A DNA stretch of 64,000 nt from Candidatus Enterococcus murrayae (GTDB lineage: Bacteria; Bacillota; Bacilli; Lactobacillales; Enterococcaceae). The number at the start of each line of letters is the position of its first letter. The first letter of the stretch is position 1. The translations under genes were made by a program, and so were the position numbers. Under the pieces are notes generated by a model. It was not told the origin of the DNA, made no database searches, and saw nothing but the letters and a program-made list of their open reading frames with translations. The DNA lies in the NCBI RefSeq assembly GCF_017315985.1, contig NZ_JAFLVR010000070.1, positions 1 through 64,000 of the forward strand. Direction: 5' to 3'. Below, one piece after another: positions 1 to 9,548 of this stretch.

Positions 1-199
1 TCTCGAACCAAATTTCACTGCGTACATATTTCCGATCCCCCATCCCGAAAAAACGTTTTCATTTTTTTATAATTTAATAATAACCATTAACTAAAAAAAT
101 TGTAAATAGAAAATACGAACAATTATTTTAATAAAAAATAAACTATTTGAATGGAGTTATTTAATTAGAAAATAGACACTCTTCATGGCTAACAAGAAA

Positions 200-213
200 G
201 GCTTCGCGAAGCC
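200..213. repeat. Perfect 14-bp palindrome GGCTTCGCGAAGCC
   Basis: The self-complementary sequence GGCTTCGCGAAGCC is preceded by GAAA. The same GAAAGGCTTCGCGAA string recurs in the intergenic region after dhaL at about 61265-61279, where it forms one arm of a larger hairpin. It may belong to a dispersed intergenic repeat family; with two copies this is only a suggestion. Confidence 0.4.
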
Positions 214-283
214 GGACATGGATAGACCTGCTGCAAAGCTACTTATTCATTTGAAAATTTTATACTTCACTTCCTTTATGATT

Positions 284-323
284 AAAAAAAGAGAAAGCGG
301 AGAATCTTTTCCGCTTTCTCTTT
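284..323 (-). terminator. Rho-independent terminator of map
   Basis: Perfect 10-bp stem GAGAAAGCGG / CCGCTTTCTC with a 10-base loop. On the minus strand it is followed by a run of seven T. It lies just after the stop codon of the methionine aminopeptidase gene. Confidence 0.85.
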
Positions 324-331
324 CTGTAAAA

Positions 332-1087
332 CTATTCAGCTGCTTGTTCCGTCATGATTATCGGTCCGTCTTTAGTGATTGCGATTGAGTGCTCATACTG
401 CGCGCAATAGCTGCCGTCTAAGGTACGAGCCGTCCAACCATTGCCATCAATACCAGCCTCCCATGTTCCCGTTGTGATCATCGGCTCGATCGTAATCGTC
501 ATTCCTTCTTTTAGACGCGGCCCCTTGCCTGATGTTCCAAAATGCGGGAAAAAGGGTTCTTCATGAATCGTTGGGCCAATGCCATGTGCCAGAAAATCCT
601 GCACGACCCCATAACCTTTGCCTTCCGCGTATGTTTGGATCGCGTGACCAATATCGCCTACTCGCTTACCCGCTTGTGCTTGTGCGATCCCAATCATCAA
701 GGCCTCTTTTGTCACGTCCATCAATGCCTGATGTTCTGGAGTGACTTCGCCGACGGCATATGTCCAGCAGCTGTCAGAAATTGCTCCATGATAGTCGACA
801 CAAAAGTCGACCTTCAGGACATCGCCGGATTTTAAACGGTAATTGGAGGGGAAGCCATGACAGATTTCATCATTCACACTTGTACAAGTCGCATACTCAT
901 ACCCCTCAAAGCCAATCTGGGCAGCCGTCGCCCCTGCTGCTTCAATCTTTTCTTGAACAAATTGATTGATTTCTTTCGTAGTGATTCCTGGAACGATGAT
1001 CTCTCGTAATTGCTGATGGATCCCTGCTAAAATAGCTCCGGACTCCTTCATTTGTTCGATCTCTCTATTTGATTTCAATGTGACCAT
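332..1087 (-). CDS. map: Methionine aminopeptidase, type I
   Basis: A 251-residue M24-family metallopeptidase that removes the initiator methionine from nascent cytosolic proteins. The five expected metal ligands and the substrate histidine can be seen: ICHGFP (His), VDFCVDYHGAISD (two Asp), AHGIG (His), TIEPM (Glu) and QYEHS (Glu). The frame is open further upstream, but ATG at 1087 has an AGGAG site seven bases away and gives the usual N-terminus MVTLKSNREIEQM. The HhH-GPD glycosylase gene lies 85 bases upstream on the same strand, so the two may be co-transcribed. Length and motifs are normal for the family; essential housekeeping role by family knowledge. Confidence 0.96.
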   Translation of the reverse strand: MVTLKSNREIEQMKESGAILAGIHQQLREIIVPGITTKEINQFVQEKIEAAGATAAQIGFEGYEYATCTSVNDEICHGFPSNYRLKSGDVLKVDFCVDYHGAISDSCWTYAVGEVTPEHQALMDVTKEALMIGIAQAQAGKRVGDIGHAIQTYAEGKGYGVVQDFLAHGIGPTIHEEPFFPHFGTSGKGPRLKEGMTITIEPMITTGTWEAGIDGNGWTARTLDGSYCAQYEHSIAITKDGPIIMTEQAAE

Positions 1088-1172
1088 TTGCTTGCTCCTA
1101 TTATTGTTTTTTTCATCTATATAACACTGAAAATTTATACCACGAATCGTCTTCGAAGGAAAGTGAAAATAC

Positions 1173-1835
1173 TTACCCTTCACTAAGCGTTGGTCGCCTT
1201 AACTTTAGCTTAAATTCTCTCAAGGGACCGTTCTGCCAGCTCTCATCATTTTTCAAATATACCTGACCATAGTCGATGATCCAGCCATGAAGATTTTGCG
1301 CCTTGAGCGTGTCCATCGTCTCAGGCCAGAGGATTTTGCTTTTCAATTGCCGATAACCGGCAGAAGCAAAACCAAATTTTTCAAACAGCCGTTGCGCGTA
1401 TTTATCCGCAATAAAGGTCGAATGGTCAAAAACATATACTAACAAGGCATCCGCCGTCTCCTCACCGATTCCCTTGATTGCCAATAACTCTTTTCGCAAC
1501 GTCAAAAAATCCTTGTCTGCCGCCTGCGTCAAATCAAAGTGATAGCCTTCCAGCCAAGTCAACAGCGCGATGATCGTGTTCGACTTTCCTCTGTAAAAAC
1601 CGCTTGGACGAATCAGCGCCTGCAGCTGCTCCATGTCTAACGCCAAAACATTTTCCGGTAAAAATTGAGTGGCTTCATTTAAATTTGCCAAAGCATAATC
1701 CACATTTCGCCAATTCGTATTTTGAACCAATACCGCCCCTAATAGAATTTCCCATTTATTATCCGTGTCCCACCAGCGTTTATGTGTCATGACTTGACTA
1801 AACGCTTCGTATAATTCTTCAATATTAGTAATCAT
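1173..1835 (-). CDS. HhH-GPD family DNA glycosylase (endonuclease III-like)
   Basis: A 220-residue protein of the helix-hairpin-helix GPD superfamily of base-excision repair glycosylases. The hairpin motif is LLAIKGIGEETADALL, followed by the conserved aspartate in FIADKYAQRLF. The lysine that makes bifunctional endonuclease III a lyase (GxGRKTA) is replaced by glutamate (GIGEETA), and the C-terminal four-cysteine iron-sulfur loop is absent. It is therefore more likely a monofunctional glycosylase, like MagIII or MIG-type enzymes, than true Nth. ATG at 1835 is chosen because a GAGGG site lies just upstream, inside a longer TTG-started frame. The base it repairs cannot be told from sequence. 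Confidence 0.85.
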   Translation of the reverse strand: MITNIEELYEAFSQVMTHKRWWDTDNKWEILLGAVLVQNTNWRNVDYALANLNEATQFLPENVLALDMEQLQALIRPSGFYRGKSNTIIALLTWLEGYHFDLTQAADKDFLTLRKELLAIKGIGEETADALLVYVFDHSTFIADKYAQRLFEKFGFASAGYRQLKSKILWPETMDTLKAQNLHGWIIDYGQVYLKNDESWQNGPLREFKLKLRRPTLSEG

Positions 1836-1885
1836 TTTTTCCCTCAGCAATCATTCAAATTTGCTTCTTCTCGTCATTCATTATA

Positions 1886-2515
1886 TTAGAAAGCATCCAA
1901 ATAAGCTTGCAGCGCATCCGCTAATTTTCCAATATGAAGCCCATCTACAAAGGAATGATGCGCCTGTATAGAAAATGGCAGGAGGGTACGGCCATCACGT
2001 TGAAAATATTTTCCCCAGTCGATCAAAGGAGTCGCGTTGTCTTTCTTCCCAGAATTCGTATGGGAAATATGTGTAAAGGACACCCATGGCATAGGTGAAA
2101 ATTGGAAGACATCGGTTCCTAATGGACCTGTGAAGTATTCCTTCTGCTCCTCTGCTGTTTTCGCTGCAGCAGCCAGATACGCTTCAAGGGTTGCCTCCAT
2201 TGGAACATTTACGACTTTGAACAGCTCCGTTTCTTTGTCAAGGTACGTAAATGCCGTATCGATTTGATCGTATAGAACCACGTCGCCATCGACGAATCGG
2301 TAACGAAACTCTTCAATTTGATTGGCACAAACAGTTACACTGTAGATCATTGCAAAAGTGAAGGAATAATGCTGCGCTCGAATTTCATTCAAGAAATGCG
2401 TGATATCCAATTCAAAGCTCACACAAAAGGCCGGCTCCACACTCTCTCTAAATACCCTGCAATGCATCGCGCGCTTCCAGTTTTCTTCGTCTATCTTGAC
2501 ATACTTATTACTCAT
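1886..2515 (-). CDS. Chloramphenicol acetyltransferase-like protein
   Basis: A 209-residue protein of the trimeric type A chloramphenicol acetyltransferase family, which moves acetyl from acetyl-CoA to the drug's 3-hydroxyl. The catalytic signature near the C-terminus, IQAHHSFVDGLHIGKL, keeps the HHxxxDG motif with the catalytic histidine. The middle also fits the family (YSFTFAMIYSV, FTGPLGTDVFQFS, SFTHIS). The start has a GAGGAGGG site. No mobile element or resistance cluster is next to it, and base composition looks like the neighbours, so it may be a chromosomal family member rather than an acquired determinant. Whether it confers resistance is unknown. Confidence 0.85.
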   Translation of the reverse strand: MSNKYVKIDEENWKRAMHCRVFRESVEPAFCVSFELDITHFLNEIRAQHYSFTFAMIYSVTVCANQIEEFRYRFVDGDVVLYDQIDTAFTYLDKETELFKVVNVPMEATLEAYLAAAAKTAEEQKEYFTGPLGTDVFQFSPMPWVSFTHISHTNSGKKDNATPLIDWGKYFQRDGRTLLPFSIQAHHSFVDGLHIGKLADALQAYLDAF

Positions 2516-2573
2516 TTCGACACCCTCCTCATTTTTTCTAATTTTCTTATACTTATAAAATACAATGAACGGC

Positions 2574-2611
2574 CAAACAAAACAAATCCGGCTAGTCTAT
2601 GAACTAGCCGG
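2574..2611 (-). terminator. Terminator of the 1604-residue LPXTG adhesin gene
   Basis: Perfect 8-bp stem CCGGCTAG / CTAGCCGG with an 8-base loop, followed on the minus strand by ATTTGTTTTG. It lies directly after the stop codon at 2624. Confidence 0.75.
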
Positions 2612-2623
2612 ATCGAGTATTCG

Positions 2624-5600
2624 TTATTTTTTGCGTTTAAAGTAGACTACTCCTCCCAAGATAACCAAGATTACAATACCAACGACAACTAGGATCGTTG
2701 ATTTTTGTTCACCGGTTTTAGGAAGATACGTGTGATTGCGCCCATTAAGAGTAGTGGACGGAAGTGTTCGTGAAGTATTCTGGGTCTTTCCACTTGCTGC
2801 TTGCTTTACATTTTCTTTTTTGACGGTAACCAGCTTCTTCGCCTCTGTCACTTGGAAAGTCACTGGTTTTTCATCCAAGACATAGCCTGTTGGCGCTTTT
2901 GTCTCAACAAACTGGTACTTTCCAGGTTTTAAGCCTGTCACAGCAAGCGCTCCTGCTTCATCCGTCTTCAAGTTCGCTTTTAAGAGCGTGCCGTTTTCAT
3001 CCTGTAAAGCGAAGACTGCTTCTGCTAAACCTTCACCGCTAGTACTGTCGACCTTTTTCAATACTGCTGCAGCAGGAAGCCCTTTATTGGTTTTCTTTAC
3101 CTGTACCGGTGCCGTTTGATCCGATTTGATCGTAAAGGCTACTGGTTCTGCATCCAGCTGATAACCTGCAGGCGCTTTTGTTTCGACCAGCTGATACTCG
3201 CCTGGTGCCAAATCCTTCACTGATAAACGGCCATTATCATCTGTGCTCATTTTATCCGTCGGGATTGTTTTTCCCTCTTGTGTTTGTAAAATGAATTCTG
3301 CTCCTGACAATGGCTGCTGGGTTGCTTCATCGATTTTTTCTAAAACAACACCACGCTTAATTGCTTGATTGGTCTTCGTTAATTCAAGCGTTTCTGCTTG
3401 CTCCTTGATCGTAAACGTGACCGGCCGTGAATCCTTCACGTATCCTGTCGGCGCCTCTGTTTCTACTAGCTGGTAGCTTCCAGCAGTCAGCGCTTCAAGC
3501 AATAGTTTTCCAGATTTGTCAGTAACCAGATCAGACTGTAAAGCCTCCCCTTGCTCGTCCTGTAATTCAAAGGTCGCTCCCGATAAAGCTTCGCCGGTTG
3601 ATTCGTCTATTTTACTCAAAACGACCGATCCAGTCTTTGCCGGTGTCTTCGTATTGGTTTTTTCCACTTCAGCAGCCTTTTCTTGGGCTTTTGTTATAGT
3701 GAATTCGACTGGGGTTGGATCTGTTTGATAATTCGTCGGAGCTTTTGTTTCGACAAATTGATACTCCCCTGGTGCTAGATTACTTACTTCTACTTTCCCT
3801 TCACCATCAGTGATCAACTCGTCTTTTACAATTTTTCCAGCACTATCCTGTAATTGGAAAACCGCCCCTTTTAAGGCCGCCTTCGATTGTTCATCGACTT
3901 TTTTCAGGATTACAGAGCCTGTTGACAGGCTGTTGGTTTTCTTAAGGTTAACGATCTGTCCTTGACGCTCAGTAATCGAAAATTTAACCGGTGTTTCATC
4001 CAGCTTATACCCTGTAGGAGCTTCTGTTTCGATAAATTGATACTCGCCAATCGGCAGGTCCGTCACTGTAAAACGACCATCCGAGCCAGTTTCATGGCCT
4101 TCGCTGATTTTTTCGCCACCTGCTTTTTCTAGGCGGAATTTGGCTCCCGACAATACTTCATTCGTCTTTTTATCCATTTTGGTCAACTCAACACTGTTCG
4201 GAACGGTTTCTTGATTCACTACTTTTATTGTATCCATACCCTCGGTCAGTGTGAGTGCCTTGCCGTTTTTATACTCAGGATTGATCTCATAGCCATTAGG
4301 CGCTTTGCTTTCTCTTAACAGATAATTCCCCAACGGCAGCCCAGTAAAGGTCACCTTGCCAGTATCATCGGTATCAGCTTTTAATCCTGTTTCCGTTCCA
4401 TCTTCTTTGAGGATCTCAAAGGTAGCACCGGCCAGCTCTTTGCCTTTTGCATCCACCTTCAATACAGATAAATCCGCAGTCTTCACTACACCGGTTCCGC
4501 TTCCGCTGGTAAAGCTCAGATTAACCGCTGTATTGGCTTGGCGATAGTAAGAATTCAATGCGCCATAGCTTGATGAATTTACTTGAGAAAGGTTTTTGAC
4601 GCCGCCTGGAAACTCACTGACTGTATCATATTCCACTTTAATATTATCTTCTGCTTTATAATCAGAAAAAACAATTTTGAAGGTATTCTCCGTGATAATC
4701 AATCGATAATGATCGGTACTAATCTTTTCACCCGTTGCAGCATTGGTAACTACAAAAGATGTTGGGTCATAGGCGGCATTGGTGGTCCCTTGTGTCAAAC
4801 TATCAATAATTTCAGGGTCCTGAACTGGCAGATCAGCAGAAATATTTCTAGTGGTCACAGTCCAATTCGCTACATTCTCCTTGACTGGATCCTTCGCAAC
4901 CGATTTTTGCAGCGCGTTCTCATAGTTGTAAACGTAAAGTCCGGCTTTATATTCTGCTGGTGCTTTATCATCATAGGTTGCTTTCGCCACATTGTTCACC
5001 TGTTGATAGACATACCAGTCTCGTTTGATCCGCGTCTTGTACTTCACATAAACACGCTTGGAGCCTAACTTGCCAAATTCTAAATTGATCTGATTGTTCT
5101 GCGTATCGATCTTTGTCGGATAGACGTCTGAACCCTCAGGTGCCAGATTATAATCATTCGTTAAATAGCGTGTCATATTATCAATCATCGATTGGCTCGT
5201 GACCTCTTCAAAACGCAGTGAACCCGGAACAAGCTCTGTTCCAGCAGGCAAGCTGTCTTCCATCTTCGTCAAATTGAATGTCGCTCCTGTTGCATTCAAA
5301 AAGACCAGCCAATTTTGATGTAAATAATTTCCCGTTTTTTCTGTATTTGTTCCGAGCTTCGCGCCGCCCGTATAGTAGGGGTCAACGAAGGTTCCTTTGG
5401 CTTCGTACTCAATCACTCCAGGGACATCGCCATAGTTTAATGTTGCTTTATTCTTGATTTCTGTTCTTTGTTGATCTGTATCGATCTTCGTTTTGATCGT
5501 GATCACTAAGGGATCCTTCAACTCGTTATATTCGCCAAGAAAATCGATCCGCACACCACCATTAAAACTATCCGGTGCACCGTTAACATTTGGCTGCGCA

Positions 5601-7438
5601 CCAACTGGTGAACCATTTTCATCAAATTTGGTTATTCTGTAGTCCTGATTTTCAACTAGAGGGACGGATTCAGTATCAGAGATTTTTTTATTGATCGTCA
5701 GCCCCGTGTAATCCTTGACTGCACCGATAAAGTAATCATGCACGACTGGTTTTTTCATCGTGTATTTTTCGGCATTAACTGTAATAGTCCATTCCATTGT
5801 CCGATTGAAGATATCGATCGTTCCTGCTTCCTTCGATAATAAATTTGGAATCAGACTCACTTGAGCTTCTTTGGTGACTGTGCCATTCGTTACCTTATTC
5901 TTGATGACACGTTCAGTCGGATCAGTGATTTTGGTCGAATACCTAATCACATACGCCTGTTGGGTATTGGCTTTAGGCGTGAAGGTCAGCGAACCAGAGC
6001 TGTCAGGTGAAACAGCAAAATCGCCGGCTCCGTCCCCCTGAGAAACTACCTCATAGCTGTTTCCGCTGGTATAATTAAAGCCGACCTTTTCAATACTGAT
6101 CGAACCAGCCACCAGCTCGACTCCTTGGTCTGTTAAATCTGTGATCAGCTGAGAAGCGGTAGTCAGCGGCTGTTCATTAAAATTATACTTGAGCTCCCAA
6201 TCGATCGCTCCGGTATCCTGATTGATTTTCCCCTTAGCTTCTAGCGGCTGCAGGGTCACAAATGCTTTACTCGTACTAGAAGAGCTTAGCTGCGTGTTGT
6301 TCTCATAGGTATAAGAGTAGGGATAAAAATAGTTATACTCATTTCCTGCAATCGACTCATCAACATAGTTCTTTCCATCAATGCCAGAGACTACAGACTC
6401 CGCAATCACTGCTTTTTTCCCAATAGACCTAAGCAGCTTAATTTCTGCGCTGGCACGAGTTGTACCAGCATTCTTATAGACGATTTCGTAATCGGTGTCT
6501 TTGTTCAGTAATGTTTTGCTGCCCACTAAGGAACCATTAAAGTCAACATCGCTGGAATACACCTTTATCGAGTCAAAGCTGATTTTGCTGGTACTGTTAT
6601 ATGCTTCGATTTGATACATCCGATTGGTATTGTCTACTCGATCTAAGTTGAAAACCGAGCTGATTTCAGATTTCTTGGGGTTCAATGTGTCCATTGTTAC
6701 AGCAGTACTGCTTTTTCCAGAATCAACACTCGAGGTCACCTCTATGGAAAAGATCGTCGGTGTCGGCGCTGTATCAAAAACGACTTTTTGATTTTCTTCA
6801 TCAATGTTTGTCACTTTCTCTAATGACGTGATCAAGGTCAAATCATAAACTTCTGAAGAGACATTATCTTCTAAAAAAGTAATCGTCAATTCCTTCGTTG
6901 CCGCGCTGATTGACCATTTTGCTGAAGTCATCGGACTGAAATCACCAGACAGATCCTTTGCGATCGCTACTTGAGCGGGCAATTGGGTGGTAAAGGTATC
7001 ACCAGTCTGATAATTTTTATTAGAGAATGAAAATTTCAACGACAGCTTCACCCCTGTCATATTCGGCAGAGTATCATTCGGCTGAACTTCATCTCCATTG
7101 ATTTTGTACATTTTTACTGAACTGAAAATATTGTCAGTAATCGCTGTACGCGCCTGCTTTCTTTCCGCCTCCTGCTTTTCTGTTTCCCCTGATGTTTTTA
7201 TCGCTGTTGCAGAAGTTGCTGTTGTACTGCTGTTTTCAGCTGCTGGTGGTTTGCTGCTGGAATCCTCAGACACAGCAGAATCGGGGATTTTCTTTGAGGA
7301 GGAGGTGACTTCCTTCTTCTCACTCTCCGATGACTGTACTGTTGATTCGGTGGAACCCTGCCCGTAGGCAAAGACCGGACTAAGCGTCTGTAAGACAAGC
7401 AACGTAACTAATCCAATCACTACTAATTTATTTTTCAT
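2624..7438 (-). CDS. LPXTG-anchored collagen-adhesin-like surface protein with six SpaA/Cna-B domains
   Basis: A 1604-residue cell-wall adhesin. A signal peptide (residues 1-26) is followed by a Ser/Thr-rich linker and about 950 residues of adhesin domains of the Cna/SdrG type, with repeated elements such as NWTVTTRNISADLP and EWTITVNAEKYTM. Six SpaA/Cna-B stalk domains follow. Each has a strand-A lysine (LKVD, LTKMD, LKKVD), a glutamate (VETKAPTGY) and a closing asparagine (KTN), the triad that forms isopeptide bonds. The C-terminus is LPKTG, a membrane helix and KRKK; a degenerate LPSTT lies 15 residues earlier. ATG at 7438 follows AGGAAAGGTG. It probably binds host matrix and is anchored by a housekeeping sortase outside the window. 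The ligand is unknown. Confidence 0.9.
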   Translation of the reverse strand: MKNKLVVIGLVTLLVLQTLSPVFAYGQGSTESTVQSSESEKKEVTSSSKKIPDSAVSEDSSSKPPAAENSSTTATSATAIKTSGETEKQEAERKQARTAITDNIFSSVKMYKINGDEVQPNDTLPNMTGVKLSLKFSFSNKNYQTGDTFTTQLPAQVAIAKDLSGDFSPMTSAKWSISAATKELTITFLEDNVSSEVYDLTLITSLEKVTNIDEENQKVVFDTAPTPTIFSIEVTSSVDSGKSSTAVTMDTLNPKKSEISSVFNLDRVDNTNRMYQIEAYNSTSKISFDSIKVYSSDVDFNGSLVGSKTLLNKDTDYEIVYKNAGTTRASAEIKLLRSIGKKAVIAESVVSGIDGKNYVDESIAGNEYNYFYPYSYTYENNTQLSSSSTSKAFVTLQPLEAKGKINQDTGAIDWELKYNFNEQPLTTASQLITDLTDQGVELVAGSISIEKVGFNYTSGNSYEVVSQGDGAGDFAVSPDSSGSLTFTPKANTQQAYVIRYSTKITDPTERVIKNKVTNGTVTKEAQVSLIPNLLSKEAGTIDIFNRTMEWTITVNAEKYTMKKPVVHDYFIGAVKDYTGLTINKKISDTESVPLVENQDYRITKFDENGSPVGAQPNVNGAPDSFNGGVRIDFLGEYNELKDPLVITIKTKIDTDQQRTEIKNKATLNYGDVPGVIEYEAKGTFVDPYYTGGAKLGTNTEKTGNYLHQNWLVFLNATGATFNLTKMEDSLPAGTELVPGSLRFEEVTSQSMIDNMTRYLTNDYNLAPEGSDVYPTKIDTQNNQINLEFGKLGSKRVYVKYKTRIKRDWYVYQQVNNVAKATYDDKAPAEYKAGLYVYNYENALQKSVAKDPVKENVANWTVTTRNISADLPVQDPEIIDSLTQGTTNAAYDPTSFVVTNAATGEKISTDHYRLIITENTFKIVFSDYKAEDNIKVEYDTVSEFPGGVKNLSQVNSSSYGALNSYYRQANTAVNLSFTSGSGTGVVKTADLSVLKVDAKGKELAGATFEILKEDGTETGLKADTDDTGKVTFTGLPLGNYLLRESKAPNGYEINPEYKNGKALTLTEGMDTIKVVNQETVPNSVELTKMDKKTNEVLSGAKFRLEKAGGEKISEGHETGSDGRFTVTDLPIGEYQFIETEAPTGYKLDETPVKFSITERQGQIVNLKKTNSLSTGSVILKKVDEQSKAALKGAVFQLQDSAGKIVKDELITDGEGKVEVSNLAPGEYQFVETKAPTNYQTDPTPVEFTITKAQEKAAEVEKTNTKTPAKTGSVVLSKIDESTGEALSGATFELQDEQGEALQSDLVTDKSGKLLLEALTAGSYQLVETEAPTGYVKDSRPVTFTIKEQAETLELTKTNQAIKRGVVLEKIDEATQQPLSGAEFILQTQEGKTIPTDKMSTDDNGRLSVKDLAPGEYQLVETKAPAGYQLDAEPVAFTIKSDQTAPVQVKKTNKGLPAAAVLKKVDSTSGEGLAEAVFALQDENGTLLKANLKTDEAGALAVTGLKPGKYQFVETKAPTGYVLDEKPVTFQVTEAKKLVTVKKENVKQAASGKTQNTSRTLPSTTLNGRNHTYLPKTGEQKSTILVVVGIVILVILGGVVYFKRKK

Positions 7439-7579
7439 AACCACTAACACCTTTCCTGATTTATTAATCTCCGAAAACGATACCGAAAGCCCAAAACGAT
7501 TATCTTTTCGTTACATCAGATACTTTTATTTTTATTTTATTATATAAATAATTTAAAAATAACCGATATCAATTAATAA

Positions 7580-7608
7580 ATTATAGGACAATGTTAATTG
7601 TAAAACAA
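7580..7608 (-). promoter_or_regulatory. Candidate promoter of the LPXTG adhesin
   Basis: On the minus strand TTGTTT and a perfect TATAAT are separated by 17 bases, about 140 bases upstream of the ATG. The long AT-rich leader is unusual. Only the -10 is strong. Confidence 0.4.
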
Positions 7609-7749
7609 CAGCAAAAAATGATTTTTTATCTTTCAACTTTTGACCAGTCTGCCCAGCTGTTCTTTAAGTTAGAAGGGTACTGCTCAATAGTAAAGCTAAA
7701 AGCCAGGAATCGCTAAAGCTGCTTCCTCAGTGTTTCTCTTACAGATACA

Positions 7750-7777
7750 AAAAAGATGCTCAAGGAAGCCGCATCTT
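7750..7777 (-). terminator. Second hairpin after PTS operon
   Basis: Stem AAGATGC / GCATCTT with an 11-base loop and a minus-strand T run (TTTTTTG). It may back up the stronger terminator about 75 bases upstream in the direction of transcription. Confidence 0.5.
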
Positions 7778-7844
7778 CTTGTTAATTATATAGTTACTTC
7801 TTTCCGCTCAAAATCAATTGCGCTTCGCAGGGGTTCTTTATGCA

Positions 7845-7891
7845 AACAAAAAAACCGACATTAGAAAAATACGTTTCTTTCTAACGTCGGT
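7845..7891 (-). terminator. Terminator of the mannose-family PTS operon
   Basis: Long stem pairing ACCGAC-A-TTAGAAA with TTTCTAA-CGTCGGT, followed on the minus strand by eight T. It starts a few bases after the EIID stop codon. Confidence 0.85.
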
Positions 7892-7897
7892 CTCTGC

Positions 7898-8755
7898 TTA
7901 TATCGAATTCACGATCAAACCGATTGCGGCTAAAATCGCGCCGCCAACAATTTGGATTACCAATACTTTGGTTGGCGTATATTTTTTATGTTTCAGTAAA
8001 TAGTAGGTTAGCAGTGTTACTCCCAGCGGCAGTATTCCTTTGACTAAAGCATCCAGCACGTCTGTCTGAATCGATAGGTTTTCTTTTCCGCTTAGATGAA
8101 CACTTAACGGTGTTGCGATCTTAACGAAGTTTGCTGCCAACGAACCGATAACGATTGCCCCCAAGGTTTGCGAGAAGGTCATGATATACGACAGGCGGCC
8201 GCCAGCCATCATCTTTTGGATTCCTTCCTTGCCTTGTTCATATCCTTGGATCCACAAGAAGTATGCGATAACCGTCATAATGATCCAATGCAGTGCAAAG
8301 AATAAAACAGGACCCATAAAAATATTTCCTTTAGCACCAAATGGCAGTGTGAATGAAAGCAGAATCGGGATCAAGGTCCCTTGCCATAAAGTATCACCGA
8401 TCCCTGCCAGAGGTCCCATCAATCCAGTCTTCAATCCATTGATCGTTTGGTCGCTGATATCAGCACCAGATGCTCGTTCCTCCTCCATTGCAATAGTCAT
8501 AGCCAAGATTGGCCCGCCGAAGGAAGGCTCTGTATTGAAAAACTGCATATGACGCTCTAAGGCGGATTTCATTTCATCCTCGTCCTTGCCATACAATTTT
8601 TTCAAAATCGGACTAAAGGCATGAACGACACCCGTCGCTTGAAGGCGTTCATAGTTGTAGTTTGCGTGGGAAAAGAACGTCCAGCGCCAGAAAGCTTTAA
8701 CGACATCTCTTTTTGTTAACAGCTTCTCTTTTTTTATTTCTGCAGTCTGCTCCAT
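7898..8755 (-). CDS. PTS mannose-family EIID component
   Basis: A 285-residue membrane component of a mannose/fructose/sorbose-type phosphotransferase system. It forms the sugar-translocating channel with EIIC. Family features include the N-terminal FWRWTFFSHANYNYERLQA stretch, the MTIAMEEERA and GLMGPLAGIGDTLWQGT segments and a hydrophobic C-terminal half. Its ATG shares one base with the EIIC stop codon (TAATG), so the two are translationally coupled. It is the last gene of an operon running dehydrogenase, EIIA, EIIB, EIIC, EIID. The substrate is inferred from the dehydrogenase only. Confidence 0.93.
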   Translation of the reverse strand: MEQTAEIKKEKLLTKRDVVKAFWRWTFFSHANYNYERLQATGVVHAFSPILKKLYGKDEDEMKSALERHMQFFNTEPSFGGPILAMTIAMEEERASGADISDQTINGLKTGLMGPLAGIGDTLWQGTLIPILLSFTLPFGAKGNIFMGPVLFFALHWIIMTVIAYFLWIQGYEQGKEGIQKMMAGGRLSYIMTFSQTLGAIVIGSLAANFVKIATPLSVHLSGKENLSIQTDVLDALVKGILPLGVTLLTYYLLKHKKYTPTKVLVIQIVGGAILAAIGLIVNSI

Positions 8756-9522
8756 TAAGCTAATCCTCCATTCTTATCTTTCAAGTACAACTCAGTGAAG
8801 ACATAACCGATGATTCCAGCAAATACGGCGATCGGCACAGATGGCAGGCCAGAATAGATCGCCAGCATAAAGCCGAAAGTAAAGAACAGCAGGGTACCCT
8901 TTCCATTCATCGCCCGCAAGTTCATCGCGATCCCCAACGCTGGTAAAATACCGCCGATAGCTGAAAGAACATCTAACGGACGACCACTTAATGCATCAAC
9001 AATTCCTTCTACTGCATCGGCACCAAGATAAGCGGCTAACGCAACAGGCACTACAGTAATCAAAAGTAAAAATAATTGCGGTGGAACGATATGAAGCCAA
9101 TTGATTCGATCAATCTTTCCTTCTTCGGCTGCTTTATCCGCCATATGGACAAAAGTGATATCTACCGTCATATGAGCAACCCAAATCAAGGTCCCCAATA
9201 AACCAATCGGTACAGCCAAGGTTACGGCAACTGCTGGTTCTACCTTCGCAGCCATCGCTAAAGCGGTTCCAAGAGTTCCCGCAAGTGCCGGGTCCATAGC
9301 AACCGTCCCTCCTGCTGAGATAAATGCCAGATACGGCAGGTTGATCGCCGCTCCGATGATACAGCCTTGAACCGGATCACCCAAAATCAATCCCACAACT
9401 GTCCCATTCACTAACGGACGCATCCAGCCGTGAGTACCAACCAACGAAAGCCAAGGCGTTCCGTTGATACCAAGATAATAAACGACACCGATTAAAATTG
9501 CTTGGATTAGACTAATTTTCAT
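8755..9522 (-). CDS. PTS mannose-family EIIC component
   Basis: A 255-residue polytopic membrane protein with the family pattern ILIGVVYYLG, VGLILGDPVQGCIIGAAINL and LAGTLGTALAMAA. It binds and moves the sugar together with EIID. It lies 26 bases after EIIB, preceded by a GAAGGAAGTGG site, and is coupled to EIID by a one-base overlap. Length is normal for the family. Which sugar it carries cannot be read from the sequence. Confidence 0.93.
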   Translation of the reverse strand: MKISLIQAILIGVVYYLGINGTPWLSLVGTHGWMRPLVNGTVVGLILGDPVQGCIIGAAINLPYLAFISAGGTVAMDPALAGTLGTALAMAAKVEPAVAVTLAVPIGLLGTLIWVAHMTVDITFVHMADKAAEEGKIDRINWLHIVPPQLFLLLITVVPVALAAYLGADAVEGIVDALSGRPLDVLSAIGGILPALGIAMNLRAMNGKGTLLFFTFGFMLAIYSGLPSVPIAVFAGIIGYVFTELYLKDKNGGLA

Positions 9523-9548
9523 TTTTCCACTTCCTTCACTGAATTTTT

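Larger units (their letters stand above)
1..331. other. Intergenic region at window edge
   Basis: No convincing gene is visible. The first 180 bases are very AT-rich. A short open frame from about 185 runs through the terminator and into the reverse of the aminopeptidase gene, so it is a shadow. The region holds a perfect 14-base palindrome (200-213) and the terminator of the downstream minus-strand gene. Confidence 0.6.
7439..7897. other. Intergenic region between adhesin and PTS operon
   Basis: No gene seen. It contains a candidate promoter for the adhesin (7580-7608), a very AT-rich leader, and two hairpins (7750-7777 and 7845-7891) that can terminate the PTS operon arriving from the right. 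Confidence 0.6.

Noticed and set aside
4583-5068. 161-codon plus-strand frame inside the LPXTG adhesin gene.
   Set aside because: It is antisense to well-supported adhesin domains, with no ribosome site and no recognisable motif.
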